Source: Rhizobium sp. J15
GTDB taxonomy: Bacteria > Pseudomonadota > Alphaproteobacteria > Rhizobiales > Rhizobiaceae
Length of the DNA: 64,000 bases
Reading direction: 5' to 3'
NCBI RefSeq assembly: GCF_002531825.1
Contig: NZ_NWSX01000001.1
Span: 310,001 to 374,000, forward strand
In this document: positions 36,161 through 46,019 of the stretch, one piece after another
How positions within the stretch are numbered: the first letter of the stretch is position 1
Layout: each line of letters begins with the position of its first letter
Made by a program: the position numbers and the translations under genes
Notes under the pieces: model-generated
What the model was told of the DNA's origin: nothing
The model's database searches: none
What the model saw: only the letters and a program-made list of their open reading frames with translations

Positions 36161-36862
36161 ATGGATAATCAGCATCTGGTACCCGCCGCCGTGCTCGCGG
36201 CGAAGAACGGCGTTCGGTTCCCCAATGAGAGCGAGGCCTATCGCAGCGCCCGCGATGCGCTGCTCGCCGAAGAGATCGAATTGCGCCGGCACATCGAGCG
36301 CGTGGCGAGACAGCGCCGGGCACTGCCGCCGGGCGGCGAGGTGAAGAAAGATTATCGTTTCGAAGGCAGCAATGGGCCAGTCTCCTTCAGCGAGCTCTTC
36401 GCCGACAAGGACACGCTCGTCGTCTACAGTTACATGTACGGACGTGAACGCGAGCGCCCATGCCCGATGTGCACCTCGCTGCTGTCGGCCTGGGACGGTG
36501 AAGTGCCCGATATGCAGCAGCGCGTGGCGCTTGCCATCGTCGCCCGCTCGCCGATCGAGAGGCTGCTCGCCTTCAAGAAGGAGCGCGGATGGCATCACCT
36601 GCCGCTCTATTCGGATATGACCGATGAATACAGCCGCGATTATCACGCGATCGGCAGGGACGGCAGCGATGGCGCCGCCTTCAACATCTTCACGCGGCGC
36701 GACGGCACCATCCGTCATTTCTGGAGCGAGGAGATGGGCGAGGCGACGGCCGATCCCGGCGAGGATCCGCGCGGCGCGCCTGATCTGATGCCGCTCTGGA
36801 CCGTGCTCGACGCGACGCCGGAAGGCCGGGCGCCGGACTGGTATCCGAAGCTGTCTTATTGA
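36161..36862 (+). CDS. DUF899 family thioredoxin-fold protein
   Basis: A 233-residue protein of the DUF899 (AhpC/TSA-related, thioredoxin-like) family. The pattern DTLVVYSYMYGRERERPCPMCTSLLSAWDG (about residues 85-114) carries a CxxC in the usual thioredoxin place, and DMTDEYSRDYHAIG and FNIFTRRDGTIRHFWSEE are typical. A redox role is likely; the substrate is unknown. AGGAGG lies about eight bases before the ATG at 36161, which decides the start. Confidence 0.85.
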   Translation: MDNQHLVPAAVLAAKNGVRFPNESEAYRSARDALLAEEIELRRHIERVARQRRALPPGGEVKKDYRFEGSNGPVSFSELFADKDTLVVYSYMYGRERERPCPMCTSLLSAWDGEVPDMQQRVALAIVARSPIERLLAFKKERGWHHLPLYSDMTDEYSRDYHAIGRDGSDGAAFNIFTRRDGTIRHFWSEEMGEATADPGEDPRGAPDLMPLWTVLDATPEGRAPDWYPKLSY

Positions 36863-36874
36863 GGCCGTGGGCCG

Positions 36875-37504
36875 TCAGCCGGTGGAGCGGTTTCTGGAGG
36901 TCTCGATCCATTCGAGATTGGCGACCGCGGCCTCCGGCAGCGGTGACGGATCGACGTCGTAGACATAACCGGCGAGCATATCGGCGGCGCGTTCCGCTGC
37001 CTTGATCTTCGCCTCGGTTTCCGCGACCGCCTTGCCGATCGCTTCGATGCGGGCGCGGAACATGTGAGCGAGCACATCTCGGCCGGACTGTTTTTCGAGC
37101 CGTTCCAGATGCAGCCCGATTCGCGCGGCGTGACGCTCCAGTTCGCTCTTGCTGAAACGCGCCTTGCGCAATTCCTCCGAGAGGCTGTCCTGCATGACCG
37201 CGACGGGATCAAAACTTCCCGGCGCCCGCTCGTCGAGCACCGCATCGGTGACGAGCTTCTCGATCATGACAAGCGCCTGCAGCTCGGCCGCATCGGCGAA
37301 TTCGACGTCGTAGCCGGTATCGTCGTAAACCTTGCGGCGGACGGGATCGAGAAGCAGCGCATAGGCCTTCTGCAAATTGGCGAAGGCGTCCGTATCGCCG
37401 CCTGAATCGGGGTGGGCGACCTTGGCGAGGCGCCGGTAGGCGGCCTTCAGCTTTGCCTCGTCCGCATCGCGGTCAACGCCGAGAATTTCGTATGGATCCG
37501 TCAC
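36875..37504 (-). CDS. J-domain (DnaJ-like) co-chaperone
   Basis: A 209-residue protein with an N-terminal J domain (residues 1-64: DPYEILGVDRDADEAKLKAAYRR, HPD at about 31-33, KAYALLLDPVRRKVYD) that should stimulate DnaK. The rest lacks the Gly/Phe and zinc-finger regions of DnaJ and consists mainly of charged helices, perhaps a client- or partner-binding arm. It is convergent with the DUF899 gene 12 bases away. Confidence 0.88.
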   Translation of the reverse strand: MTDPYEILGVDRDADEAKLKAAYRRLAKVAHPDSGGDTDAFANLQKAYALLLDPVRRKVYDDTGYDVEFADAAELQALVMIEKLVTDAVLDERAPGSFDPVAVMQDSLSEELRKARFSKSELERHAARIGLHLERLEKQSGRDVLAHMFRARIEAIGKAVAETEAKIKAAERAADMLAGYVYDVDPSPLPEAAVANLEWIETSRNRSTG

Positions 37505-37679
37505 GCCTTCTCCCTTGCTGCCCCTGGAGCTGCGGGCAGTCTAGGTCTTCTTTTGCATCACAAAGGCAAAGTTTAGACCGAAAGCGGGAATGACGTCCAT
37601 GGCCCGAGATGAGATCGAACGGTGTGGGCACCTGCAAAACCCGGATATTGCTGTAGTTTTCCAATATGTTACAGGAATA

Positions 37680-38255
37680 TCAGCCGGCGGTGATCGAGGC
37701 GAGATAACATTTCGCGTTGCCGTCGATTTCAAGTTCGGCTCCGGCCGCATTTTCGATCAGCAACGCATCGCCGGCTGCCAGCGCGCCGGTCTCATCGCCC
37801 CGCCGGAATGACAATGCGCCGCTGTGGCAGAGCAACAGGCATGTCGGTGCTGGAAGCCCCATGCTGCTGCTGCCGTCGAGTTCGATCCGGCTGAGCGTAT
37901 GGGCGAGCCCTCCGCGGCGCGTCATGACGTTGAGATCGGTGATCGCGCCGTCCTGAAGCCTGGCTCCGACCGGGATATCGGCCGGGAAGGCGAGCGGATC
38001 GCTCGCCACCGTCAGCAGTACCGGTGCGCTGCCTTCGATGTCGAGCACCATGCCGTTGCCGTCGAGAATCACAAGCGTGCGGTCGATGCCGGGAAAGATC
38101 GAAAACGGTCCGTCCGTTGCGACGGTCGCCATGCTGACGCGCCAGTCGAAGCCGGCAAGGCCGGCCTCTTCGGGCGAAACGGCGATCTCCACCGTTTCGC
38201 CGCCGCCGTTTTTCCACGGCATGCGCTTATGATCGCTGGCGCGCAGGATCCGCAT
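37680..38255 (-). CDS. hutD: HutD family protein
   Basis: A 191-residue double cupin-type protein of the HutD family, found in histidine utilisation operons and thought to limit pathway activity at high intracellular histidine or urocanate rather than catalyse a step. The family opening RMPWKNGGGETVEIAV (about residues 11-26) and FSIFPGIDRTLVILDGNGM are clear. It is the last gene of the hutIHGUD operon, six bases after hutU. Confidence 0.92.
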   Translation of the reverse strand: MRILRASDHKRMPWKNGGGETVEIAVSPEEAGLAGFDWRVSMATVATDGPFSIFPGIDRTLVILDGNGMVLDIEGSAPVLLTVASDPLAFPADIPVGARLQDGAITDLNVMTRRGGLAHTLSRIELDGSSSMGLPAPTCLLLCHSGALSFRRGDETGALAAGDALLIENAAGAELEIDGNAKCYLASITAG

Positions 38256-38261
38256 GCGGCC

Positions 38262-39935
38262 TCAGTTCCCGAGAATGCCGGGCAGGCGCAGGCCCTTGTC
38301 CCGGGCGCAGTCGAGGGCGATGTCGTAGCCGGCATCGGCGTGGCGCATGACGCCGGTCGCCGGGTCGTTCCAGAGTACCCGCTCGAGGCGCTTGGCCGCA
38401 TCGTCGGTACCATCGGCACAGATGACGACGCCCGAATGCTGGGAGAAGCCCATGCCGACGCCGCCGCCGTGATGCAGCGATACCCAGGTGGCGCCCGAGG
38501 CGGTGTTGAGCAGGGCGTTCAGCAGCGGCCAGTCGGAGACGGCGTCGGAGCCGTCCTTCATCGCTTCCGTTTCGCGGTTCGGCGAGGCGACGGAGCCCGA
38601 GTCGAGATGGTCGCGGCCGATGACGATCGGAGCCGAAAGCTCGCCGTTTTTGACCATTTCATTGAAGGCCAGAGCCAGGCGGTGGCGATCGCCGAGACCG
38701 ACCCAGCAGATGCGCGCCGGCAGGCCCTGGAAGGAAATGCGCTCCCTGGCCATATCGAGCCAATTGTGCAGATGCTTGTTGTCGGGCAGCAGTTCCTTCA
38801 CCTTGGCGTCGGTCTTGTAGATATCCTCCGGATTGCCCGACAGGGCGGCCCAGCGGAAGGGGCCGACGCCGCGGCAGAACAGCGGTCTTATATAGGCCGG
38901 CACGAAGCCCGGGAAGGCGAAGGCGTTTTCGAGGCCTTCGTCCTTGGCGACCTGACGGATATTGTTGCCGTAGTCGAGGGTCGGAATGCCGGCGTCCCAG
39001 AAGGCGATCATCGCTTCGACATGTTCGCGCATCGAGGCGCGCGCCGCCTTTTCCACCGCCTTCGGATCGCTTTCGCGCTTGGCCTTCCATTCGGCCATCG
39101 TCCAGCCCTTCGGCAGGTAGCCGTTGATCGGGTCATGCGCCGAGGTCTGGTCGGTGACGATATCGGGGCGGATGCCGCGGCGGACCATTTCCGGCAGGAT
39201 TTCGGCGGCATTGCCGAGCAGGCCGACGGACTTGGCTTCGCCGGCCTTGGTCCAGCGGTCGATCATCTCGAGCGCTTCGTCGAGCGTCTCGGCCTTGGCG
39301 TCGAGATAGCGGGTGCGCAGGCGGAAATCGATCGAGTCAGGATTGCATTCGACGGCAAGGCAGCAGGCGCCGGCCATGACGGCGGCGAGCGGCTGGGCGC
39401 CGCCCATGCCGCCAAGGCCGCCGGTCAGGATCCATTTGCCCTTGAGATTGCCGCCGTAATGCTGACGGCCGGCCTCGACGAAGGTCTCGTAGGTGCCCTG
39501 CACGATGCCCTGCGTGCCGATATAGATCCACGAGCCGGCCGTCATCTGGCCGTACATGGCAAGGCCCTTCTTATCCAGCTCGTTGAAATGATCCCAGGTC
39601 GCCCAATGCGGCACGAGGTTGGAATTGGCGATCAGCACGCGCGGCGCATCCTTGTGGGTACGGAAGACGCCGACCGGCTTGCCGGATTGCACCAGCAGGG
39701 TTTCTTCTTCCGTCAGCGTCTTCAGCGTCGCGACGATGCGGTCGAAATCCTCCCAGGTGCGGGCGGCGCGGCCGATGCCGCCATAGACGACGAGCTCGTT
39801 CGGATTTTCCGCGACATCGGGATCGAGATTGTTCATCAGCATGCGCAGCGGCGCTTCGGTCATCCAGCTCTTGGCATTGAGCTCGTTGCCGCGGGGTGCG
39901 CGGATTTCGCGGATGTTATGGCGTGGATTGCTCAT
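38262..39935 (-). CDS. hutU: Urocanate hydratase
   Basis: A 557-residue NAD-dependent enzyme, of normal length for the family, which hydrates urocanate to imidazolonepropionate. The opening [33 protein letters not shown] is diagnostic, as are the NAD site [18 protein letters not shown] (about residues 172-189) and [14 protein letters not shown]. The catalytic Cys is in the [10 protein letters not shown] segment near residue 352 or the nearby conserved Cys. It lies between hutG (24 bases) and hutD (6 bases). Confidence 0.97.
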   Translation of the reverse strand: MSNPRHNIREIRAPRGNELNAKSWMTEAPLRMLMNNLDPDVAENPNELVVYGGIGRAARTWEDFDRIVATLKTLTEEETLLVQSGKPVGVFRTHKDAPRVLIANSNLVPHWATWDHFNELDKKGLAMYGQMTAGSWIYIGTQGIVQGTYETFVEAGRQHYGGNLKGKWILTGGLGGMGGAQPLAAVMAGACCLAVECNPDSIDFRLRTRYLDAKAETLDEALEMIDRWTKAGEAKSVGLLGNAAEILPEMVRRGIRPDIVTDQTSAHDPINGYLPKGWTMAEWKAKRESDPKAVEKAARASMREHVEAMIAFWDAGIPTLDYGNNIRQVAKDEGLENAFAFPGFVPAYIRPLFCRGVGPFRWAALSGNPEDIYKTDAKVKELLPDNKHLHNWLDMARERISFQGLPARICWVGLGDRHRLALAFNEMVKNGELSAPIVIGRDHLDSGSVASPNRETEAMKDGSDAVSDWPLLNALLNTASGATWVSLHHGGGVGMGFSQHSGVVICADGTDDAAKRLERVLWNDPATGVMRHADAGYDIALDCARDKGLRLPGILGN

Positions 39936-39959
39936 GGCGGTTCCCCTGTCGAGTGATCG

Positions 39960-40763
39960 TTATCGTTTCAGGCCGGGTGCGATCTGCTCGATGCGCACCA
40001 GAATGTCTTTGAGATGGCTGCGAAGCCGGTCCGCTCTAGCGGTGTCGTAGGCAAAGGGCGGCGCTTCCGTCTGCAGATGGGTCGATTGCGCGAGCTCCAT
40101 CTGGATCGCATGCACGCCGGTCTCCGGCTTGCCGTAATGGCGGGTCGTCCAGCCGCCTTTGAAGCGGCCGTTGAGCACGCTGTCATAGCCTTCTGCGGCT
40201 TCGACGACGGTCAGCGTCGCCTGCTCGATGGCGCCGTCGCAGGTCTTGCCCATGTCGGTGCCGATGTTGAAATCCGGCAGCTTGCCTTCGAAGAGGAAGG
40301 GAATGTGCGAGCGGATCGAGTGGCAATCATAGAGGATCGCGACACCGTGGATCGCTCTGACGCGCTCGATCTCGGCGGCAAGCGCCGCATGATAGGGCGC
40401 ATGAAAGTCCCGGAGCCGCGCTGCGATATCGGCCGCATCGGGCGCCTGCCCATCCTTCCAGATCGCCTTGCCGTCGAAATCCGTTTCCGGAACGAGGCCA
40501 GTGGTGTTCTGGCCGGGATAGAGGCTGACACCGGCCGGATCGCGGTTGGCGTCGATCACGTAGCGGTGGAAGGTGGCGCGCACGGTCGTGGCGTCATCGA
40601 GCAGCCCGGCATAGAGCTCGTGGATGTGCCAGTCGGTATCGGCGAGGATCCGGCCGTTGTCGTTGAGGCGGTCGTAGATCGCGGGCGGGACCTCGGTGCC
40701 GGTGTGGGGGAAAGCGAGGATGACGGGGGAGGTGCCCTGGTGGATTTCGTATGGTGTGGTCAT
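39960..40763 (-). CDS. hutG: N-formylglutamate deformylase
   Basis: A 267-residue amidohydrolase that removes formate from N-formylglutamate, the last step of the five-step hut route. Family segments are PVILAFPHTGTEVP, RYVIDANRDPAGVSLYPGQNTTGLVP and the metal motif LYDCHSIRSHIPFLFEG (about residues 143-159). The start at 40763 fits MTTPYEIHQGTSPV. It is separated from hutH by 183 bases holding a long inverted repeat, the largest gap in the operon. Confidence 0.95.
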   Translation of the reverse strand: MTTPYEIHQGTSPVILAFPHTGTEVPPAIYDRLNDNGRILADTDWHIHELYAGLLDDATTVRATFHRYVIDANRDPAGVSLYPGQNTTGLVPETDFDGKAIWKDGQAPDAADIAARLRDFHAPYHAALAAEIERVRAIHGVAILYDCHSIRSHIPFLFEGKLPDFNIGTDMGKTCDGAIEQATLTVVEAAEGYDSVLNGRFKGGWTTRHYGKPETGVHAIQMELAQSTHLQTEAPPFAYDTARADRLRSHLKDILVRIEQIAPGLKR

Positions 40764-40771
40764 GGCAAAAA

Positions 40772-40925
40772 CCCCTCCCCAACCCCTCCCCACAAGGGGG
40801 AGGGACTAAGCTGTGGCACCGGCTCGCAAAACAACAAGCCGGCTGCATATGCTGCGCTCAAGAGTGAATACGGCGAGGGCCGCAGGTTAAGCCCCTCCCC
40901 CTTGTGGGGAGGGGTTGGGGAGGGG
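40772..40925. repeat. Long perfect inverted repeat inside the hut operon
   Basis: Two 33-base arms, 40772-40804 and 40893-40925, are perfectly complementary (GGGGAGGGGTTGGGGAGGGG type) and enclose 88 bases. The element fills most of the gap between hutH and hutG. It looks like a non-coding miniature mobile or mosaic element. In mRNA it would form a very stable stem upstream of hutG. Confidence 0.85.
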
Positions 40926-40946
40926 ACTTTTTCTTTGCCTGTCATC

Positions 40947-42482
40947 TCAACCCTCCAAAACCGGCAGGATGCCCGATGAAACAGCAGCATTCAGCGCCCC
41001 CGTCGCCACCAGTTCGGCGGCGGCGGCGAGGTCGTTTGCCATGTAGCGGTCGACGTCGAGGCTCGGCACCTTGCCGCGGATCGCGGCGATTGCCTTCAAA
41101 AGCTCCGGGCTCGTCGACAGCGGCGCGCGCAGTTCGACGCCTTGGGCGGCGGTCAGCGCCTCGATGCCGATGATGGAAAACAGGTTTTCGGTCATCTGCA
41201 GAAGGCGGCGGGCGCCGTGGCAGGCCATCGAGACATGGTCTTCCTGGTTGGCCGAGGTCGGCGTCGAATCGACCGAGGCGGGGTGCGACATCTGCTTATT
41301 CTCAGACATCAGCGCCGCCGAGGTGACTTCGGCGATCATCAGGCCGGAATTCAGGCCGGGCCTCTTGGCGAGGAAGGCCGGCAGGCCATAGGACAGCGTC
41401 GGATCGACCAGCAGCGCGATGCGGCGCTGCGAGATGGCGCCGATCTCGCAGATGGCGAGCGCGATCTGGTCGGCGGCGAAGGCGACCGGTTCGGCGTGGA
41501 AATTGCCGCCCGAGACGACTGAGTTGTCCGACAGAACCAGCGGATTGTCGGTGACGGCATTAGCCTCGATTTCGAGCGTGCGGGCGACCGAGCGCAGGAG
41601 ATCAAGGCAGGCCCCGTCGACCTGCGGCTGGCAGCGGATGCAATAGGGATCCTGCACGCGCTCGTCGCCCTCGATATGGCTCTGGCGGATGACGGAGCTT
41701 TCGAGCAGGGCGCGAAGCGCGGCTGCGGTATCGATCTGTCCCTTATGGCCGCGCAGTGTATGGATATCGGCGTGGAAGGGCGCCGAAGAGCCCATCGCCG
41801 CATCGGTCGACATGGCGCCGGTGATGAGCGCCGACTGCGCGGCACGATGCGCGCGGAAAAGGCCGGCGAGCGCCAGCGCCGTCGAGGTCTGCGTGCCGTT
41901 GATCAGCGCCAGGCCCTCCTTGGCGGCGAGCACGACCGGCTTCAGCCCGGCCCTTGCAAGGGCTTCGGCGCCTGACAGACGTTCTCCGGCGAAGAAGGCT
42001 TCGGCTTCGCCCATCATCACCGCCGCGAAATGGGCGAGCGGGGCGAGATCGCCGGAGGCGCCGACCGAGCCCTTTTCCGGAATCAGCGGGATGACGCCCT
42101 TGTCGAGCATGCCTTCGATCAGGCGCACCAGCTCCAGCCGCACGCCGGAGGCGCCGCGGCCGAGCGAGACCAGCTTCAGCGCCATGATCAGCCGGACGAT
42201 ATTTTCCGGCAGCGGCGCACCGACGCCGCAGCAATGCGACAGGATGAGATTGCGCTGCAGCGTGGCGACATCGGCGCTGTCGATCTTGATCGAAGCCAGT
42301 TTGCCGAAGCCGGTGTTGATGCCATAGACCGGCGCATTGCCGGCGGCGATCTCGGCGATGCGGGCGGCGGCCTTGGCGATGCCGGCATCGAAGGCGGGAT
42401 CGAGCCTTGCCGGCTCACCCGTCCAGTAAATGATCTCGAGATCCTTAAGCGAGACGGAGCCCGGGTGGAGCGTAATGGTCAT
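40947..42482 (-). CDS. hutH: Histidine ammonia-lyase (canonical)
   Basis: A 511-residue lyase that deaminates histidine to urocanate. The MIO-forming triad is present in [16 protein letters not shown], Tyr in [13 protein letters not shown], the Asn motif [12 protein letters not shown], the [11 protein letters not shown] block with the catalytic Tyr and Arg, and [15 protein letters not shown] at the C-terminal side. Its ATG overlaps the hutI stop (ATGA), so translation is coupled. It is the functional HAL of the locus, in contrast to the MIO-less paralogue at 50158. Confidence 0.97.
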   Translation of the reverse strand: MTITLHPGSVSLKDLEIIYWTGEPARLDPAFDAGIAKAAARIAEIAAGNAPVYGINTGFGKLASIKIDSADVATLQRNLILSHCCGVGAPLPENIVRLIMALKLVSLGRGASGVRLELVRLIEGMLDKGVIPLIPEKGSVGASGDLAPLAHFAAVMMGEAEAFFAGERLSGAEALARAGLKPVVLAAKEGLALINGTQTSTALALAGLFRAHRAAQSALITGAMSTDAAMGSSAPFHADIHTLRGHKGQIDTAAALRALLESSVIRQSHIEGDERVQDPYCIRCQPQVDGACLDLLRSVARTLEIEANAVTDNPLVLSDNSVVSGGNFHAEPVAFAADQIALAICEIGAISQRRIALLVDPTLSYGLPAFLAKRPGLNSGLMIAEVTSAALMSENKQMSHPASVDSTPTSANQEDHVSMACHGARRLLQMTENLFSIIGIEALTAAQGVELRAPLSTSPELLKAIAAIRGKVPSLDVDRYMANDLAAAAELVATGALNAAVSSGILPVLEG

Positions 42483-43741
42483 CGGCCGTTCCTTTCGCCC
42501 TTGAAGACGCGTGCATGAAGTGGGTTGAAGCCGATGCGGTAGACGAGCTCGGCGAGGCTCTCGACATCCCAGACGGCAAGGTCGGCCGACTTGCCGGCTT
42601 CGAGCGTTCCGGTCTCGCCGATGAGGCCGAGCGCGCGGGCGCCCTCGCGGGTGGCGCCGGCGATGCATTCCTCGACGGTGAGGCCGAAAAGCGTCGCCGA
42701 CATGTTCATGGTCAGCAGCATCGAGGTGAGCGGCGAGGTGCCAGGATTGCAATCGGTGGCGATCGCGATCGGCACGCCGGCCCGGCGCAGCGCGTCTACC
42801 GGCGGCTTCTGCTTCTCATGGATGGCGTAGAAGGCGCCGGGCAGCAGCACGGCGACAGTGCCGGCGGCAGCCATCGCGGCAACGCCGTCCGCGTCGAGAT
42901 ATTCGAGATGATCGGCGGAAAGCGCGCCATAGGCGGCCGCCAGCTTGGCGCCGCCGAGATTGGAGAGCTGCTCGGCATGCAGCTTGACCGGCAGGCCGAG
43001 CGCCTTCGCCTTGTCGAAGACGAGGGCGATCTCGGTCGTGGAAAAGGCGATGCCTTCACAGAAGCCGTCGACGGCATCGGCCAGGCCGAGATTATGCACG
43101 TCATCAAGGCCGGGCAGCACGACATCGTCGAGATAGTCGCCGTTGCGGCCCTTGTACTCCACCGGCGTCGCATGGGCGCCGAGATAGCTGGTGGCGACCC
43201 GGATCGGCCTGATGTGGCCGAGAAGGCGGGCGCCCTGCAGCATCTTCACTTCGCCGAGCCTGCTCAGCCCATAGCCGGATTTGATCTCGATCGTGGTCAC
43301 GCCTTCGGCAAGCAAAGTGTCGAGCCGCGGCAGGGCCTCGGCGACGAGTTCTTCGACCGACAGCGCATTGGTCGCCTTGACCGAGGAGACGATGCCGCCG
43401 CCGGCGCGTGCGATCTCCTCATAGGTCGCGCCCTCCAGGCGCATCTCGAACTCGCGGGCGCGATTGCCGCCGTGAACGATATGGGTGTGGCAGTCGACGA
43501 GGCCGGGCGTCACCCAGCGGCCTTCGAGATCGACGATCTCGGATCGTTCGATGGCCGATGCCGGCAGCTCGCTTTCGGCACCGGCAAAGGCGATGCGGCC
43601 GCTTTCAGTGAGCAAGGCGCCCTTTTCGATGATGCCGAGCCCTGCTTTGTCAGGCCTGAGGGTCGCCAGCCGCGCCTTGCGCCAGAGCACCGGCCTTGCC
43701 TCGGCGGATGGGGTACGTTCAGAAAAATTGTTCCCGGTCAT
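42479..43741 (-). CDS. hutI: Imidazolonepropionase
   Basis: A 420-residue amidohydrolase that opens imidazolonepropionate to formiminoglutamate. The metal motif [21 protein letters not shown] is at about residues 78-98; [15 protein letters not shown] and [14 protein letters not shown] give further ligands and the active-site Asp. The start at 43741 ([10 protein letters not shown]) is the first plausible ATG; a longer frame runs through the operator region. It is the first gene of hutIHGUD. Confidence 0.95.
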   Translation of the reverse strand: MTGNNFSERTPSAEARPVLWRKARLATLRPDKAGLGIIEKGALLTESGRIAFAGAESELPASAIERSEIVDLEGRWVTPGLVDCHTHIVHGGNRAREFEMRLEGATYEEIARAGGGIVSSVKATNALSVEELVAEALPRLDTLLAEGVTTIEIKSGYGLSRLGEVKMLQGARLLGHIRPIRVATSYLGAHATPVEYKGRNGDYLDDVVLPGLDDVHNLGLADAVDGFCEGIAFSTTEIALVFDKAKALGLPVKLHAEQLSNLGGAKLAAAYGALSADHLEYLDADGVAAMAAAGTVAVLLPGAFYAIHEKQKPPVDALRRAGVPIAIATDCNPGTSPLTSMLLTMNMSATLFGLTVEECIAGATREGARALGLIGETGTLEAGKSADLAVWDVESLAELVYRIGFNPLHARVFKGERNGR

Positions 43742-43770
43742 CAGCTTTGCGCCTTTCCTTATGCCAAAAC

Positions 43771-43782
43771 ATGTATATACAT
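43771..43782. promoter_or_regulatory. Candidate HutC/GntR operator between hutI and hutF
   Basis: The perfect palindrome ATGTATATACAT lies in the divergent control region, 30 bases upstream of hutI and 82 bases upstream of hutF. It matches the TGTA-TATACA type operators of HutC repressors. A regulator bound here could control both transcription units at once. No other exact copy was noticed in the window. Confidence 0.7.
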
Positions 43783-43863
43783 AATCGACAGGTGACAAGA
43801 GAAATTTTGCGCGCTTTTCTGGAAAAGAAAGATCGGCGGCGCGGCAGGAGGAAGGGAAAGTTC

Positions 43864-45210
43864 ATGACCACACTTCACGCAGGCATGGCGCTGACGCCGC
43901 AAGGCTGGCAGAAGAATGTGCGGCTGACGCTCGAAGCCGGACGCATCACGCGGCTGGCAGCGGGCGTTTCTCCGGAGGCCGGCGATGAGCGCCATGCTCT
44001 GATCGTTCCTGCCATGGGCAATCTGCACAGCCACGCCTTCCAGCGGGCGATGGCAGGTCTTGCCGAAGTGCGCGGCCCGGCAAACGACAGCTTCTGGAGC
44101 TGGCGCACCGTCATGTACAAGTTCGCCCTGGCGATGATGCCGGAGCATGTCGAGGCGGTCGCGGCCAAGCTCTATACGGAGATGCTCGAGGCGGGCTTTT
44201 CGCGCGTCGGCGAGTTCCACTATCTCCATCATGACAAGGACGGTGCGGCCTACGCCAATATTGCCGAGCTTGCCGAGCGCATCGGCGCGGCAAGCGAAGA
44301 GACCGGCATCGGCCTGACCCTGCTGCCGGTCTTCTATGCCCATTCCGGCTTCGGCGGTGCAGCGCCGATCGACGGCCAGCGGCGCTTCATCAATTCACTC
44401 GATAGCTTCGAGAAGCTGATGGACGGATGCCGGGCGGTGACCGGCCGGCTCGACGGCGCCGAACTCGGGCTCGCGCCGCACAGCCTGCGCGCCGCAACGC
44501 CTGAGGAATTGGCGAAGCTCGTGCCGATGGCGGGCGACGGGCCGATCCACATCCATGTCGCCGAGCAGGTGAAGGAGGTCGAGGACTGCGTTGCCTGGTC
44601 AGGCGCACGGCCGGTCGAATGGCTGCTCGATCATATGTCTGTGGATGAGCGCTGGTGCCTGATCCATGCGACGCATATGACCGAGGACGAGACGCGGCGG
44701 ATGGCGAAGAGCGGAGCGATAGCCGGCCTCTGCCCGATCACCGAAGCCAATCTCGGCGACGGGGCCTTTGCCGCGCCGCTTTTCCTCGAAGAAGGCGGAC
44801 GTTACGGAATCGGTTCGGATTCCAACGTGCTGATCTCGGTGCCGGAGGAACTGCGCCAGCTCGAATATTCGCAGCGCCTGGCGCTGCGCGCCCGCAACGT
44901 CGTCGCAGCCCCCGGCGGCTCGACGGCGCTTCGTCTGTTCACAGAGGCGCTTGCCGGCGGCGGCGCGGCGCTCAAGGCCCCGGCCGGTCTCGCCGAAGGC
45001 CATCACGCCGATCTCGTTTCGCTCGATATTTCGGCCGTTCCCTATCTCTCCGGCGATCAGATCCTCGATCACTGGCTGTTTGCCGGCGGCGTTTCCGTCG
45101 ATTGCGTCTGGGCGCGCGGCCGCAAGCAGGTGGAAGGCGGCCGTCATCTCAAGCGCGAGGCGATCGACCGCCGTTTCCTTGCCGCGATGGGCGAATTGCT
45201 GGCTGCCTGA
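43864..45210 (+). CDS. hutF: Formimidoylglutamate deiminase
   Basis: A 448-residue amidohydrolase that converts N-formimino-glutamate to N-formylglutamate, which HutG then deformylates. Metal motif NLHSHAFQRAMAGLAE is at about residues 51-66; IHIHVAEQVKEVEDC and HATHMTEDE provide further ligands, and YGIGSDSNVLIS the conserved Asp. A strong purine-rich site (AGGAGGAAGGG) precedes the ATG at 43864. It is divergent from hutI and followed by a GntR-family regulator gene. Confidence 0.95.
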   Translation: MTTLHAGMALTPQGWQKNVRLTLEAGRITRLAAGVSPEAGDERHALIVPAMGNLHSHAFQRAMAGLAEVRGPANDSFWSWRTVMYKFALAMMPEHVEAVAAKLYTEMLEAGFSRVGEFHYLHHDKDGAAYANIAELAERIGAASEETGIGLTLLPVFYAHSGFGGAAPIDGQRRFINSLDSFEKLMDGCRAVTGRLDGAELGLAPHSLRAATPEELAKLVPMAGDGPIHIHVAEQVKEVEDCVAWSGARPVEWLLDHMSVDERWCLIHATHMTEDETRRMAKSGAIAGLCPITEANLGDGAFAAPLFLEEGGRYGIGSDSNVLISVPEELRQLEYSQRLALRARNVVAAPGGSTALRLFTEALAGGGAALKAPAGLAEGHHADLVSLDISAVPYLSGDQILDHWLFAGGVSVDCVWARGRKQVEGGRHLKREAIDRRFLAAMGELLAA

Positions 45211-45270
45211 AAAAGAGCTTTTCACAGCCGGGTATTGGATTTAGATCGGGGGACCAATCGGAACGTGGCG

Positions 45271-45993
45271 ATGAACCAAAGCAGGGATCCCACCTTGCAC
45301 CAGCGCATCCTGGGCGAGATCGAGGGCCGTATCGTCTCGGGCGAATGGCCGCCGGGGCATCGCATTCCCTTCGAGGTCGATCTCGCCACCCAGTATGACT
45401 GTTCCCGCATGACGGTGAACAAGGTGTTGACCCAACTCGCAAAGGCCGGCCTCATCGAGCGCCGCAAGAAATCCGGCAGTTTCGTCACCCAGCCGCAGGC
45501 GCAATCGGCCATTCTCGAAATCCACGACATCAAGGCCGAGGTGCAGTCGCTGAACCTGCCTTATTCCTATGCGGTTTCGAAGAAAGTGAGCCGCAAGGCC
45601 AAGGCGGAAGACAGCCGCCGGCTGGAACTGCCGGCCGCCTCCTCGGTCGTCGAGGTGGTCTGCATCCATAATGCCGGCATGCGGCCCTTCTGCCTGGAGG
45701 AGCGGCTGATCAGCCTCGAGACCGTGCCGGAGGCTGCCGATGCCGACTTCCTGGCGGTGGCGCCGGGACCCTGGCTGCTCAATCAGGTGCCGTGGAGTGC
45801 CGCCGAGCACCGGATCCATGCCATTTCGGCGACTGCCGAAGTGGCGGCTGCCCTCGACATTGCGCGAAACACCGCCTGCCTCGTCGTCGAACGCCGCACC
45901 TGGAGCGGCGCCGGGCCGGTCACGCATGTTCGCTTCACCTATCCCGGCGATCGTCATGCGCTGGTGGCGCGTTTTACGCCGGCGTCGCAGTAG
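45271..45993 (+). CDS. GntR/UTRA regulator, HutC-like (first of two)
   Basis: A 240-residue GntR-family regulator of the HutC subfamily. The winged HTH is at about residues 10-78 (HQRILGEIEGRIVSGEWPPG, CSRMTVNKVLTQLAKAGLIERRKKSGSFV), and the UTRA effector domain follows (EERLISLETVPEA, ARNTACLVVERRTWSGAGPVTHVRF). It follows hutF and is probably co-transcribed. Of the two HutC-like proteins it is the more diverged. The ATG at 45271 is chosen from the family start; a GTG six bases upstream is possible. Confidence 0.88.
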   Translation: MNQSRDPTLHQRILGEIEGRIVSGEWPPGHRIPFEVDLATQYDCSRMTVNKVLTQLAKAGLIERRKKSGSFVTQPQAQSAILEIHDIKAEVQSLNLPYSYAVSKKVSRKAKAEDSRRLELPAASSVVEVVCIHNAGMRPFCLEERLISLETVPEAADADFLAVAPGPWLLNQVPWSAAEHRIHAISATAEVAAALDIARNTACLVVERRTWSGAGPVTHVRFTYPGDRHALVARFTPASQ

Positions 45994-46019
45994 GTTCCAT
46001 ATACAAGATATCCGGTGTT

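Noticed and set aside
45990..46012. A CATATACAAGATATC stretch between the two GntR genes
   Set aside because: Contains only a half-site similar to the hut palindromes and sits between convergent gene ends, where a promoter operator is not expected.
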